A DNA stretch of 64,000 nt, from positions 199,289,262 through 199,353,261 of the forward strand of contig CM062292.1 in assembly GCA_031216915.1 (NCBI GenBank), in the 5' to 3' direction. The notes under the pieces were generated by a model that saw only the letters and a program-made list of their open reading frames with translations, was not told the DNA's origin and did not search any database. The position numbers and the translations under genes were made by a program. This stretch comes from Pictodentalium vernedei. Lineage: Eukaryota; Mollusca; Scaphopoda; Dentaliida; Dentaliidae. Positions 46,443-56,778 of the stretch are shown piece by piece. Position 1 is the first letter of the stretch. Each line of letters opens with the position of its first letter.

Positions 46443-46600
46443 TACAGAATATACCCATAGTAGCTTGGTGTACCAAATGTTCACCACGAATTGTGAAGTG
46501 GTGTTAACCGCGAGCCTTCGGCGCTCGGTTAACACCACTTCACCACGAGTGGTGAGCATTTGGTACACCAAGCTACTTTGAGTATATGTTATTTATACCA
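46443..46600. repeat. Long hairpin with CG-rich apex
   Basis: The strong stem 46460-46576 pairs GTAGCTTGGTGTACCAAATG with its inverse. An inner stem GTGGTGTTAACCGCGAGCC/GGCGCTCGGTTAACACCAC closes at TTC. TATACCCATA/TTGAGTATA extends it outward. Confidence 0.75.
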
Positions 46601-47099
46601 TGATCGTCAGATTATTAAGAGTCGCTATTATTTTTCTCGATTTTCAGAGCAGCAGCCGTGCATATGTGTGGATTTGCTTTTGTTTACATGAGTATCGTTG
46701 GGTGGTACTTCCGCTATCAATTTGATCAACGAAACGAAATAGAAAAAGAAACAGTACCTTTTTCATTTTAATAACATAATAACTTACTATTTCGAGTTTT
46801 TGTTATATTATGATGTAAACTTATTTAAAAACGTAATAAATAATTGCCAGTTTCATTTTATTCTTCACGAGGCGACGAGTGATAAATTTAGACAAGTTTG
46901 CATTCAGGGCTAGGTCACCAAAGGTCATCTTGGATGTAGTTTCACTGTAGGTGTAAGTTTTTACTATTGAAATCGCATTGCTGGCATGTTCACCACAGAC
47001 ACACGTGTTCACCACGATTGGTGTGTAATGCTAACATTTATGTCATAGGCTTTTTATATATAGTAGAATAGGCATTCGTGGTATAAAATGATACTTGTA

Positions 47100-47240
47100 A
47101 TAGTTACCAATCGAAATGGAGGTATTTCAGGTATTTGAACACCCTCCTCCGGCATTATGTGACACCGAGCCTTGTAGCGTGTCACAGCAGGGGACAATTA
47201 TTCAAATTCAAAAAATACCAACAGAGAGTTTGGAAGCTTA
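47100..47240. repeat. Imperfect inverted repeat
   Basis: GTATTTCAGGTATTTGAACA and the inverse-like CAATTATTCAAATTCAAAAAATACC surround GTGACACCGAGCC/GCGTGTCAC. A decayed hairpin element is possible. Confidence 0.45.
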
Positions 47241-47592
47241 CATTCAGTCCTGTCCTTTGATCGATTAACAAAGCGTACGGACTCAAGTATACTTACTTGG
47301 CCTGAGATATTCAAATGACGTCACTCGAACTCCTATTCTATTGTTTTATCGGGTATTTCAAAAAGCTTGCTTCCCCCGAAAAGAGGTTAGAGAAAAGCGT
47401 GTACCATGATATTTTTGTGGGAATTTCGGGTTCAATTTCAGCAAGCGCCATCAAAACGATACAAACTAACCCAGCTCTATCCTGTCCATCAAACCATTAT
47501 TGCAATTGAAGTGTGCCCTCTGAGCGGTTATGTTCACTTTCGTCCTTGGCAGTTCACTGCATTGATATTGATGTTTATTGCGGACTATTGAA

Positions 47593-48016
47593 CTTTCCTT
47601 GTGGTTATTTATTTATTAAGGTGTGACGCCACTTTAACAGGTCATATCGTGTCGGTGATAGTTTTACGGGTGGGGGATGCCGGAGTACCCGGAGAGAACC
47701 ACCGAGCAACGACGAGCAGCTTCCAGCTCCCCAACAACGTAACTCCGCACTGCAGCACAGGCAGAGTTAGATTGGTTGAAGACATACGCACCATCGACGC
47801 GCAGTATGGTTCAGTACATGGCGTCATCGTGCTCCCATGTGGACAAACGGGGTTAAGTGCCTTGCCCAAGGACACAACGCGGCAGCCCGAATCGATCGTT
47901 CAGACGGTCAGCCGTCCAAGGACTAACCGGGACTAACCGGGCTCGACGTTGCTTAACTTCGGTGATCTGACAAGAACCGGTTACCGCATCGCCACCGTGC
48001 CCCCTTTCCTTGTGGT
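47593..48016 (-). mobile_element. 5S rRNA-headed SINE (SINE3 type) with 13-bp TSD
   Basis: The direct repeat CTTTCCTTGTGGT (47593-47605 and 48004-48016) flanks a 398-bp minus-strand element. Its head (about 47975-47911) contains GATCACCGAAGTTAAGCAAC, GTCGAGCCCGGTTAGT and CCTTGGACGG, i.e. the internal-control region of 5S rRNA. The body GTGTCCTTGGGCAAGGCAC and the following domain match the tRNA-headed SINEs here. The tail differs slightly (ATATGACCTGTTAAAGTGGC...AATAAATAAATAA). Confidence 0.9.
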
Positions 48017-48789
48017 ATGCATATATTCATGTTTGCGTCAGTGTAACTATAGTAGCATTTGAGCAAAAGTGATAATTAGAATCAGTAATAATTTAATCGT
48101 AGATCTGGAATAAACTCGCACACTTGTAGTGCGTGTGTGTTATCGGATGACACTGTTCAGGGACTCACTACTTCAGTCGCGGCGGAAACCAGGAAGACAG
48201 CGGAGGCCATGGCGCCTTAGTATTTCTGATCATGCAGTGCCGGCGCCAGGATTTCAATTTAGGGGGGGGGGGGGGCTAAGTAAGATATGGGGGGGGGGGG
48301 GGGGTGTCCAAGATCGAGATGCCGAGAAGGCATCTCCCGAATACCGCAGGCCTGAGCTAGAGGAGGACAAGGGAGGAGGTAGTTCATTGATCTGAACGTA
48401 GCGGCTACTCCCTGTAAGAGGTAGCCACTACGTTCAGATCGCTGAACTAGGGAGGATGGTGTTCCCCTCCCATTTGTAGGGGGGTGGGGTCCTCCCCAGG
48501 AAATATTTTCATATTTGGACGCCCTGGGAGCGAAATCTGAGCGTTTCTACAACACATGACATGGTGTGTATTGTTGTGTGCCATTTGCGGGTGTGATATT
48601 GGGTCGGAAAACCACGGTCAGATAGTAATTTGAAGTTTGATTTTGGGAGGGGGCGAGGAAAAGGTGGGGGCAAGCCTCCTCCCCTGTGGCGCCGCCACTG
48701 TGATCATGTGTTTTCTCTCCCCGCGTCTGTGAATAAAAATCTCACATGGACGTTATTTTCATCAACATTTAATTTACAGCATTATGAAA
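48017..48789. other. Unclassified; poly-G runs and one hairpin
   Basis: Poly-G runs lie at about 48262-48274 and 48290-48303. The hairpin is at 48382-48446. No coding signal. Confidence 0.45.
48382..48446. repeat. Hairpin, 28-bp arms
   Basis: GTTCATTGATCTGAACGTAG and CTACGTTCAGATCGCTGAAC pair around CCTGTAAGA. Confidence 0.7.
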
Positions 48790-48985
48790 TCCTTTGCCTA
48801 ACAAGAATAGCAGACGACACTTGACCCCCACCTCCCCCCACCCGAATTCGGGAATTACTAAACAAAACATTTTTTTAAATCATAAACATAGCTTTTGGCC
48901 ACGCATTGGAACGAGCTCAACGAGCTCATTCTAAAGATGAGTCATAAGTTATATTTATGAGGCAGAAATTGAAAAAAAATAATTA
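48790..48985. mobile_element. Palindromic element, family B (diverged)
   Basis: CCTTTGCCTAACAAGAATAG, CAGACGACACTTG, GGAACGAGCTCAACGAGCTC and AGTCATAAGTTATA follow family B order; the right end is lost. Confidence 0.65.
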
Positions 48986-49741
48986 ATGACTTCTCACCGC
49001 GTCACACACACATTAGTTTTTAATTCCGCCGCCACTGCAGCGCATTGCTGGTTAAATCTGCACCTGCTTATCAAGCCTACCAATCTAATGTTTTTATCTA
49101 ATCCATCAAAAGAATTCTCGAAAACTAGAACATCACATTTTGAAGACGTATTAGATTTCATTAGCCCATAAACTGTAACGAGATATGTGCACCCTTGAAT
49201 TTTCGGTAATTTTTTACGGATAACAGCGGCATTAAAACGTTGGTTTGTTTGTTTCTTGAGTTAAAACCAAATTATCCACAACCTGTGTCCTTTCTTATCC
49301 GTCAAGTACACAAGTGAAGAAAACCATGGTGATCCCAGAGGGTCACCAAGTAAGTCTCCCCAGTCACTCAGAGAAGGATATTATGATGTAGAAAGTGACT
49401 TATCTGGTTGTATCAGTTGCATATGCTTGCCGCAGATGCGATACCAACGCAATAGAAGTGTGCGATGGTGTGAGGGACAATTCCTCAAGACAATCTGAAC
49501 CCACTATTGTTTGGATCGGAGGGAAAACAATATTTAGAAATTGATCAACAGAGGGGTCATGTCCTTGATTCTTAAGTCTTGACGAGGGTGACCGAAGACA
49601 TTAAGGGCGTGTGGGGACGGAGTGGGGGAGGTTGACGGATTAATAAATTACATCTTCACGCAGCTGACTAGTAAGTTCTCAAGACACCATTTAAATCTAA
49701 AACTAATCTGACGCCGTTATAGACTGGAACTAGTACAGCCC
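48986..49741. other. No feature recognised
   Basis: No domain-bearing frame or element end found. Confidence 0.35.
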
Positions 49742-49992
49742 TTAACTCTTTACCTAACACGAAAGGCAGACGACACATGCAAACAAAATTCTTGGATAAC
49801 TAATTTTGTTCATTATTGTGTCAAAAAGATAGCTTATGACCCCTCATTGGAACGAGCTCAACGAGGTCGTTCCAATGCGGGGTCATAAGTTATGCATTTT
49901 TAGACAAAAAATTAAAAAATAATGAAAATTGAATGGTGATTTTTGTGAATAGCAGTGGTCGGCTTTGGACGTTACGTTAGGTGAAGGCTTAA
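49742..49992. mobile_element. Palindromic TTAA element, family B
   Basis: TTAA at 49742-49745 and 49989-49992. TCTTTACCTAACACG and TTAGGTGAAGGC ends; AGCTTATGACCCCTCATTGG shoulder; centre GAACGAGCTCAACGAGGTCG. Confidence 0.8.
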
Positions 49993-50238
49993 CCCTTTAC
50001 CCAACGAATCGCCCGCATCCGTCCGCGTAATATGCAAATTCAGCAGCTGAAAAAAAATTATTTTTCGAAAAATTTCAACAAAACCATATCATGTGACCCC
50101 TCTTTGGAACGAGCTCGACGAGCTCGTTCCAAAGAGGGGTCACATGATATGGTTTTGTTGAAATGTTTTGAAAAAATTTAAAAAATAATTTTTAAAAATA
50201 ATAAATTTTGATATCGACTGCGTTGGGTAAAGGGTTAA
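49993..50238. mobile_element. Palindromic TTAA element, family A, abutting family B
   Basis: Uses the TTAA at 49989-49992 as its left border and 50235-50238 as its right. CCCTTTACCCAACG and CGTTGGGTAAAGGG ends and the GGAACGAGCTCGACGAGCTC centre are near perfect. Confidence 0.85.
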
Positions 50239-50924
50239 ATAGTTCATCGCCCGTTTCTATAGGTTCAATAGGATGGATTATTTCAACTTAAACATTCCAT
50301 CCTACTGAATCTCAAATACCCAAAACATTTATTTTCTTCAATTCAACGAGAAATGTTTCTTAATCAAAACTTAATTTCAACGACGCTTTCATGATATTGC
50401 TGTTATACATAGTTGTTTTCTTGCCACAGCGCTATAGTTTTATGATTACGCCGCGTAGTTCAACTAATTAAATACTTAATGATTGGGATATATGTAACTG
50501 GATTATGAAAGAATATCTATTTTTGTGAGTACAGTGCCATACCATTGCATCAACAATAGTCTGCGCGCAAACACAAGACAAAAGTGGGTGAACAATTTAC
50601 CGACAACAGATGGCTCACAGAATCTGACTGGTGGCCTGAGAGCTGGTGCTGACTAGCAGACGAAATGAACCGAACCGGCCGAATGTGAAATAATTTATCC
50701 AAATGTTTTTCATGTGCAAAAAGTGTGTTGCCAGAATGCCCGTATGGTGATACATTTAAATTCTCACGAATGTTCAAACGCTGTGTCTAATCAAGCAGCG
50801 GAAAAGAAGTGAAGCGTTGGTGGAGGACTGCCCCCACCCAGCCCCCCCCCCCCCCATTTCTCCAGTCAGTTTGCAACATCGCATGGCATGTCTCGCATAA
50901 AGAGGAATTACTAGGATTATTTAT
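50239..50924. other. No feature recognised; poly-C run
   Basis: A poly-C run lies near 50841-50855. No frame with a recognisable domain. Confidence 0.4.
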
Positions 50925-51103
50925 AGATATGCTTTCCTTTCCCTGATTTGCTCATTTTGAAGCTCGGCTGATATAACACCGATCTCGGCTGATATGAACA
51001 GTGCCTGAGTTATCTCCCTTAATGCGTTAACAGACCCAAACCATTTGTTTACATCGAAATCTTTCGCCGTTATCAGTGGAATGCAATAAGGACACCTGGC
51101 TTT

Positions 51104-51573
51104 TAGGGCTGAAATGGTTGGCCCCTTTTCGTAACCGGCTAACCGAGAGTTATAACCGGATAATATCCAGTTATCCGTGGCCATTATTTCACCGAATATG
51201 GGATAAAAACTATAGGAATTGGAAAGCAGTATTCTCAAACTATTCCGTAGTGTGTATACAAACGAACGTTGTCGAGTACTCGACAACGTTCGCTTGTATA
51301 CACACTACGGAATAGTTTCTGCGATTACTCATTACTCACGGAAACTGCCGATCATTAACGAAGTCTTGAACGCCAAAGGCGATTATTTCTCAATATACAC
51401 AACGCGGTGTCGATGTGTAACCTATCACAAAAGAGAAGCGGCTGATTTACTACTTTTTAAATGTGGAATGAGGATCACTATCGATATTTCGAATAACCGG
51501 TTGACAGTATTTCTAATCGGTTAGGTAGCAAACCGGTTTCAAACCGATTGCCCGGTTAACCAGTTCAGTACTA
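51104..51573. mobile_element. hAT-like MITE with perfect 8-bp TSD
   Basis: Flanked by CTGGCTTT at 51096-51103 and 51574-51581, an exact 8-bp duplication. Ends are TAGGGCTGAAATGG and CAGTTCAGTACTA; sub-terminal DNA is rich in CCGGTTAACC-type motifs. A loopless palindrome occupies the middle. Confidence 0.85.
51237..51318. repeat. Loopless 82-bp palindrome
   Basis: Two 41-bp arms meet at GAGT|ACTC with a single mismatch (T/C at the CGAACG...CGTTCGC position). Arms start AAACTATTCCGTAGTGTG. It could extrude as a cruciform. Confidence 0.9.
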
Positions 51574-51965
51574 CTGGCTTTACCAGACAAAACGGGTGAC
51601 ATGAAGCTGAATTTTATATGATCAGTAAATAATGATGTCGATAACTAATGATTGGGTGGACGAAGAGACCAAGGAAGAGAGTTGTGTAGAAAATTCAACG
51701 CAAACTGAGGTTCAGTGTCGTAAATGAAGATTCGACGAAGATGGAGAAAATGAAACTTAGGACTTCGTGAATAGGAAAAAAGTGTTAGAAAACAGCCACA
51801 GATCAGAGAACATTATGTAATTACTTGTATTGGTTTAATAAATAAAGAGGCTATTACTTGGTTAATTTTATATCAGCCTACGTTCTCGGGCTGATATGAA
51901 GTAACCACTTGTTGATATCTCGGCCGATATAAACCTAACCATGTAATAACCTCTAGTTATTCATT

Positions 51966-52615
51966 AGATATGATCTTCTTTTCCAGAATTTCCCATCATT
52001 GAGCTCGATTGATATGACTCCAAACTCGGCTGATATTATTTTGATTTCGGCCGATATGAACCAAGCTAGTGTTGTCCCCCTTAATATCGTTACCATTTTG
52101 TTTACGGCAATATTGTTCACGGTTATTTATCGAAAGCAATCAGTTAGTAAAATTGGCGATACCAGGAAAAGGGAACAGTTTTTGTATGACGAGGAAGTAA
52201 AGATGGCAATAATTAGTGATTAGGTGGTGGATGGAGAGAAGAAAGAAGAGAGTTGTACAGAAATCCACAAACTAAAATTCAGAGTCGTAAGCGAATATTC
52301 GTCGAAGCGGAAGCAGAGGATGTTAAGCTATCCGCTATCTCAGGAGGGAAGCCAAGACGTTCGGATACCTGGATAGCTGTACTAAGTTTAGGAGACGGGG
52401 AAAAGAATGAGAAACATTAACACTGTCCAAAAACTGTAACAGATATGAGAATTCTTGTAATTATTCGTTTTGATTTAATAAATAAAGAGGTTACAACTGG
52501 TTAATTTCATATCGGCCGCGATATCAGCCCTACGTAACTTTGCATGATATGAAGTTACCCTGGGCTGATGTCTCAGCCGATATGAAACTAACCAAATAAT
52601 AACATATAAATAACT
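51966..52615 (+). mobile_element. GGCTGATAT-rich element, tandem unit 2
   Basis: Parallels unit 1 in order: GATATGATCTTCTTTTCC, CTCGGCTGATAT, GTTGTCCCCCTTAATATCGT, AGAGTTGTACAGAAATCCAC, and the terminal inverted block 52480-52612 with TTTCATATCGGCC. No plausible long protein. Confidence 0.6.
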
Positions 52616-52629
52616 ACATAATATCAGCA

Positions 52630-52980
52630 AAAAGGTCCAGACTATAATGGGCAATAAAAGTTTATTTTGCATCATGACAACTCTTCGCCAAGCTTTCGGC
52701 ACTAGGCCTTCATCAGGACGTTACATATAACACAGCTACACTATCACAGATGAGTCTCAAAACAACACAATTACCATCATTGGTAATTGTGTTATTTTGA
52801 GACTGAGCTGTGGTGGTGTAGCTGTGTTATCTGTAACTAGATAACACAGCTAGCACATCTGTCGGTAATTGTGTTGTTTTGAGACTAAGCTGTGATGGTG
52901 TAGCTGTGTTATCTGTAGCATCGTGATGAAGTCCTAGGGCCGAAAGCTTGACTAAGAGTTGTTACGATGCTATATAAATA
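52630..52980. mobile_element. Inverted-repeat element with hammerhead-like cores
   Basis: The outer arms are inverted copies: minus CTGATGA (52716-52710) with GAAA (52697-52694), and plus GTGATGA (52923-52929) with GAAA (52942-52945). Between them a unit with GGTAATTGTGTTGTTTTGAG and GGTGTAGCTGTGTTATCTGT occurs once on the minus and twice on the plus strand. The plus arm also has GCATCG (52918-52923) pairing with CGATGC (52965-52970). CTGATGA...GAAA cores are known from Penelope-like retroelement repeats; the assignment here is tentative. Confidence 0.5.
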
Positions 52981-53441
52981 ACCAGTTTGCCTTGTATGAT
53001 TAGGTAACCTGCTTACAGCTTTCTAATTCAGCGTATTTTTAAATTACAAAACAAAATAAGGTCACGTGCAAAACCAGATTGACCATATATGATTTCCTGA
53101 AAGTCCTCGCCTCTTTAAGATCCCACCTCCCTCTCTTGGACCCCTCCCTCTTTCCCCAAAACAATGAAAACATCCATCAGCAACATGAAATGTAATACAG
53201 ATCAAACTATGAAGCCATCAAAGCTGTTGATCAATAGACGCGGAGGCCATAATTACCACGGTCATAAGTATTTCATCAGTATGGATGGTGTTACTCGGGT
53301 TTTACATTCACAGTCGCTGAGACTAAGTGAGAGCCCAAATATAATAAACGCTGAGCGCATGCACTGCATTGTAATGGACACAATAAATATATTCTGTAGT
53401 TTTCTTGGTTGTGGTGTGTCTTAATCACTAACCTCTACATA

Positions 53442-53501
53442 ACTCTATACAAATATTTATTATTATTTATTGGTGTTTAAGGTCACATACACTCTATACA
53501 A
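53442..53501 (-). mobile_element. Tail-only SINE insertion (38 bp) with 11-bp TSD
   Basis: ACTCTATACAA at 53442-53452 and 53491-53501 flanks just 38 bp. On the minus strand the insert reads TATGTGACCTTAAACACCAA followed by TAA/AAT repeats, i.e. nothing but the SINE 3' tail. Confidence 0.85.
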
Positions 53502-54724
53502 CTAGATTGCTGATCGCTCATTGGTCACGTATAGGTTCCGCTCCACAAGTTTTCCAGGCATTTCCAAAAATGACATGCCATACACTCTCTTCAAATGCAA
53601 ATATTCTGTAACTTAGTTATTTAACCCATAACATGCCTTACATTTCCCAAATTCACCAAAAATATATAACACTATCTGACTAAGTAGAAACAAACAATCT
53701 GAATGTGGGTGGAATAATTTATTGTCAAAGGCAAGTCTTCACCCTGAAAAATTACATGAACAAATGCCGTAACCAGTCATTTTCAGCCACCCAACAGCCA
53801 CAAAAGCAGAATTTTCCCACAACCCCCACCTACCCCTAGAGCAGAACATCACCTGTTTCTAAAATGCCCCCATAAAATTTGTATGTTTCCGTTTCATTTT
53901 TTAGTTCCATGTCTGGTAACAAACCCGTGTAAAAATTACATTTAAAAAACAGCCAATTTTTCGAAGCCACAGTTTTCCATAATTGATCTAGTAATGTACC
54001 CCTATGTATCAGACTCCAACTTTGGGACCAAAACTTCAAATTATCTTGTCCAACAAAAAGCCCAATGTAATCATATATCTGATACAAAAAATATATCTCT
54101 ATTTTACATGGCCTTAGTTTCAACATATGCCCTATGTTTAGAATGTCACCCTTGTGCAATAGTGAGAAACTGTAAAGCGGAACCTTGAGAGAAAACAAGA
54201 GTGATCTTCCCTTGGATTACACTCAGGCAAAATAATCTGGAGTCCATCCTGAGTTGAATGAACAAAAACCACAAGTCTCTATTTTCAGCCAGTAAAAAGA
54301 TACAACATGACCTTTCCGACTGCCGAATAGCTTTTGCGGTCAGTTTTTGCCTGAGTTTCACAACTACACCACACCACCTCAATCCTCACATTTCTCTTAT
54401 TACCTCCAGCCACATTGACCACCCATGTCCTGTCAATAGCACTGTTAAATACAATCAAAATGTAAAACAATAAGTAGTAATAACCATTGTGGGGTGTTGC
54501 TCTTGTAAGCAGCTTAACGGACGGATGACACACAGACATGACACCAGTGACCAAAATGAAAAAGTAGACTCCATGACTGCAAATTTGTGGTGAACAAAAA
54601 CAACCAGGCTGTTCATAATTGCATATATTTGTCATGAATACAAGGCTCGGTGTTTAGGAAAGGGAGTGCTCTACCTTAATGTGTTTTCGAAATCTTGACG
54701 AAAATTCAAAACAGGTGCGAAATT
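53502..54724. other. No recognised gene
   Basis: A minus-strand frame at 54198-53836 (120 codons) is the longest. It has no motif I recognise and no neighbour to support it. Confidence 0.35.
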
Positions 54725-54804
54725 AGGCGACGCAAAAAGTGAAAAAATGAGTTATTCAATAATTTTGTTTGCAAGTGTTGTCTGCTTTTCAAGTTAGGTG
54801 TTAA
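54725..54804. mobile_element. Palindromic element, family B (half copy)
   Basis: AGTGAAAAAATGAGTTATTC through TTGTCTGCTTTTCAAGTTAG: the right outer half only. Confidence 0.6.
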
Positions 54805-54858
54805 CTTGTAAAGTGCTAAATTATTTTTGGCCATCAAAATCTTGTACACATGTCTTTG

Positions 54859-54915
54859 CCTTGTTAAAATTTATGGGAGAGTTCTATGGTCACTCTCCCA
54901 TACATTTTAACAAGG
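54859..54915. repeat. Hairpin, 24-bp arms
   Basis: CCTTGTTAAAATTTATGGGA and its inverse (one mismatch) around TCTATGGTC. Confidence 0.75.
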
Positions 54916-56066
54916 TAAACCCTTACAGACTAAATAATATCACTTCACAGATAATACAAAGCACATCCACTGAACATGAGCCTTCAAGCTGTGGTACCTG
55001 CACTTCAGAATAAAGTCCAAATATGGGCTTCCAGCACTCTTCCAGTTAAAGAATATACTCTGATGTCTGCGAAAATGAATATGCTGATGATGTGCAAATA
55101 TTTCGTGACAATGCAAACTGAATATTTACAACATATGTTAGTTATTGCAGACAAAAAACAAGTACGGAGACTGGAATGTTATTATAGTGCAATTCGTTTT
55201 CGAACTCGGTAAACTCCATGACGTTTGAGGAAGTGAAAGCTGTTGCGCTGTGGCGTAACAACTTTCACGTCATAAAACGCCATTGATTGCTGAGAGTTAC
55301 AACGTTGATAGACCTAACGATATCTTACCGGTGGGGGAGGGGTGGACAAACAGCAGTTTACGTGACTACGTTTTTCACTGACGTTCCAGCAATCCAGCTG
55401 AACGAAGATCAGTCGTCATGCAAACACAGCAGCTCAGAAAATAATTCTCTTGAGATGGAAAGACTATGCGCCTTTCGGGGTTGAAATTTCACCAAAACCC
55501 CAACTATAGTTTGTTTGGCCGGGTGGGTGAAATGTTTGGGATAGTAGACCAAAAAGTATTTGGAACCGTAAAGAAGAGTAGAGTTTCCTGTAACTTCTCT
55601 CGGGGAACTCCACACGTGGTCACGTGGTTAGGTTCGTTTACAAACATTCATTGTTGGGAAGCAATAGGGGAGATAACTTTCTCAATAAAGATATTTGGTG
55701 AGAGGTATAATCAACTCTCTCGGTGCTGCAGTAGCTACCAATGTACTGTCTCCATGCTCCCCGGTGTTACAGACAGCATCATTTTAAAGTTGTTTGGAGC
55801 TTAAAGGCGGATTTGCATTTTTTGGGATGGAAAAAGTGAAGCGAGGTACCAAGAAGCAATGAATCGGCTTTAGTTGAAACGCAATTGTGCATAAGTAGCA
55901 TGGCCAAAGACCGTGCAGTCACCTTGAAATTGTATTTCTCTTTTGGCTACCCGACATTGCAACCCGTTTTGAAAACCGAAGATTTTCTCGTTTGAATTTG
56001 TCTCTTCTTGGGCCTCTAAAGTCAAGAAATGTGCCTATTTTTGGCTCCATTTTTAACAACTTTGTT
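54916..56066. other. No feature recognised
   Basis: No frame with a recognisable domain. A short stem (TGACGTTTGAGGAAGTGAAAG.../CTTTCACGTCA) occurs near 55218-55275. Confidence 0.35.
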
Positions 56067-56314
56067 ACCCCTTTACCAAACGCAACGGACAAAACCGGCC
56101 AGCGCTATTCACAAAAATCGCCAATTAATTTTCATTATTTTTTCATTTTTGTCTCAAAAACATAGGTTATGACCCCTCTTTGGAACGAGCTCGTCGAGCT
56201 CGTTCCAAGGAAGGGTCATAACCTATGTTTTTGAAACATAAAATGAGAAAAATTAGTTATTCAAACATTTTGTTTACAAGTGTCGTCTGCTTTTCATGTT
56301 AGGTGAAGGGTTAA
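56067..56314. mobile_element. Palindromic TTAA element, family B
   Basis: CCCTTTACCAAACGCAACGG to GTTAGGTGAAGGG-TTAA (56311-56314). The centre GGAACGAGCTCGTCGAGCTC is flanked by GGTTATGACCCCTCTT shoulders. Confidence 0.8.
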
Positions 56315-56377
56315 ATGTCCATTGTTCTTAATGTAGCGGTGCGTTTGTCTTAAACATAACTGTGTGTATTATATTCC

Positions 56378-56778
56378 TAGGGCCCTGCGAATATTCGAAA
56401 GCGATCGAATCGAATACCGAATCGAATACTGCTCATATCGTATAGAATTTATTAAAATAGTTACCGGTGGCGCTATCCTGAAAAACATCGTGTTTTAGTC
56501 CGGTACTCCCTATTCCATGTGCAGGCGACGGGTAAATCCGTCGTGGGCACTGAATGTGGAGTTGCATGGGATGAAATCCGTTTTAAGCTGATGTGTGCCT
56601 ACTTTTAAAACACGCTTTCCTCCCACCGATATCCGGTGCATTCCGAGAGAGAGAACGATTTCAAGGATAATCGGACATATTCGATAGATATTCGTCACCG
56701 ATTGCCGAATCGAATTCGAATCCAATACTGCCGTCGAATCGAATATCATTTCGAATTCCGAATATTCTCAGGGCCCCG
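56378..56778. mobile_element. hAT-like MITE
   Basis: Ends TAGGGCCCTGCGAATATTCG and the diverged inverse CGAATATTCTCAGGGCCCCG (GGGCCCTG and GAATATTCG exact). Flanks TATATTCC (56370-56377) and TGTATTCC (56779-56786) match at 7 of 8. Interior rich in TCGAATCGAAT. Confidence 0.78.

Larger units (their letters stand above)
50925..51965 (+). mobile_element. GGCTGATAT-rich element, tandem unit 1
   Basis: Begins GATATGCTTTCCTTTCC with repeated TCGGCTGATATGAAC motifs. It ends in a ~128-bp inverted repeat (51838-51965: TTACTTGGTTAATTTTATAT and the diverged inverse). A second diverged copy follows directly at 51966-52615. A hAT-like element is inserted within unit 1 (51104-51573). I cannot name the family. 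Confidence 0.6.

Noticed and set aside
47911-47975. 5S rRNA gene
   Set aside because: Only the internal-control part matches, it has a 10-bp duplication, and it is fused to a SINE body inside a 13-bp TSD.
53836-54198. 120-codon minus-strand frame as a host exon
   Set aside because: No recognisable domain or splice context, and many frames of this size occur by chance here.
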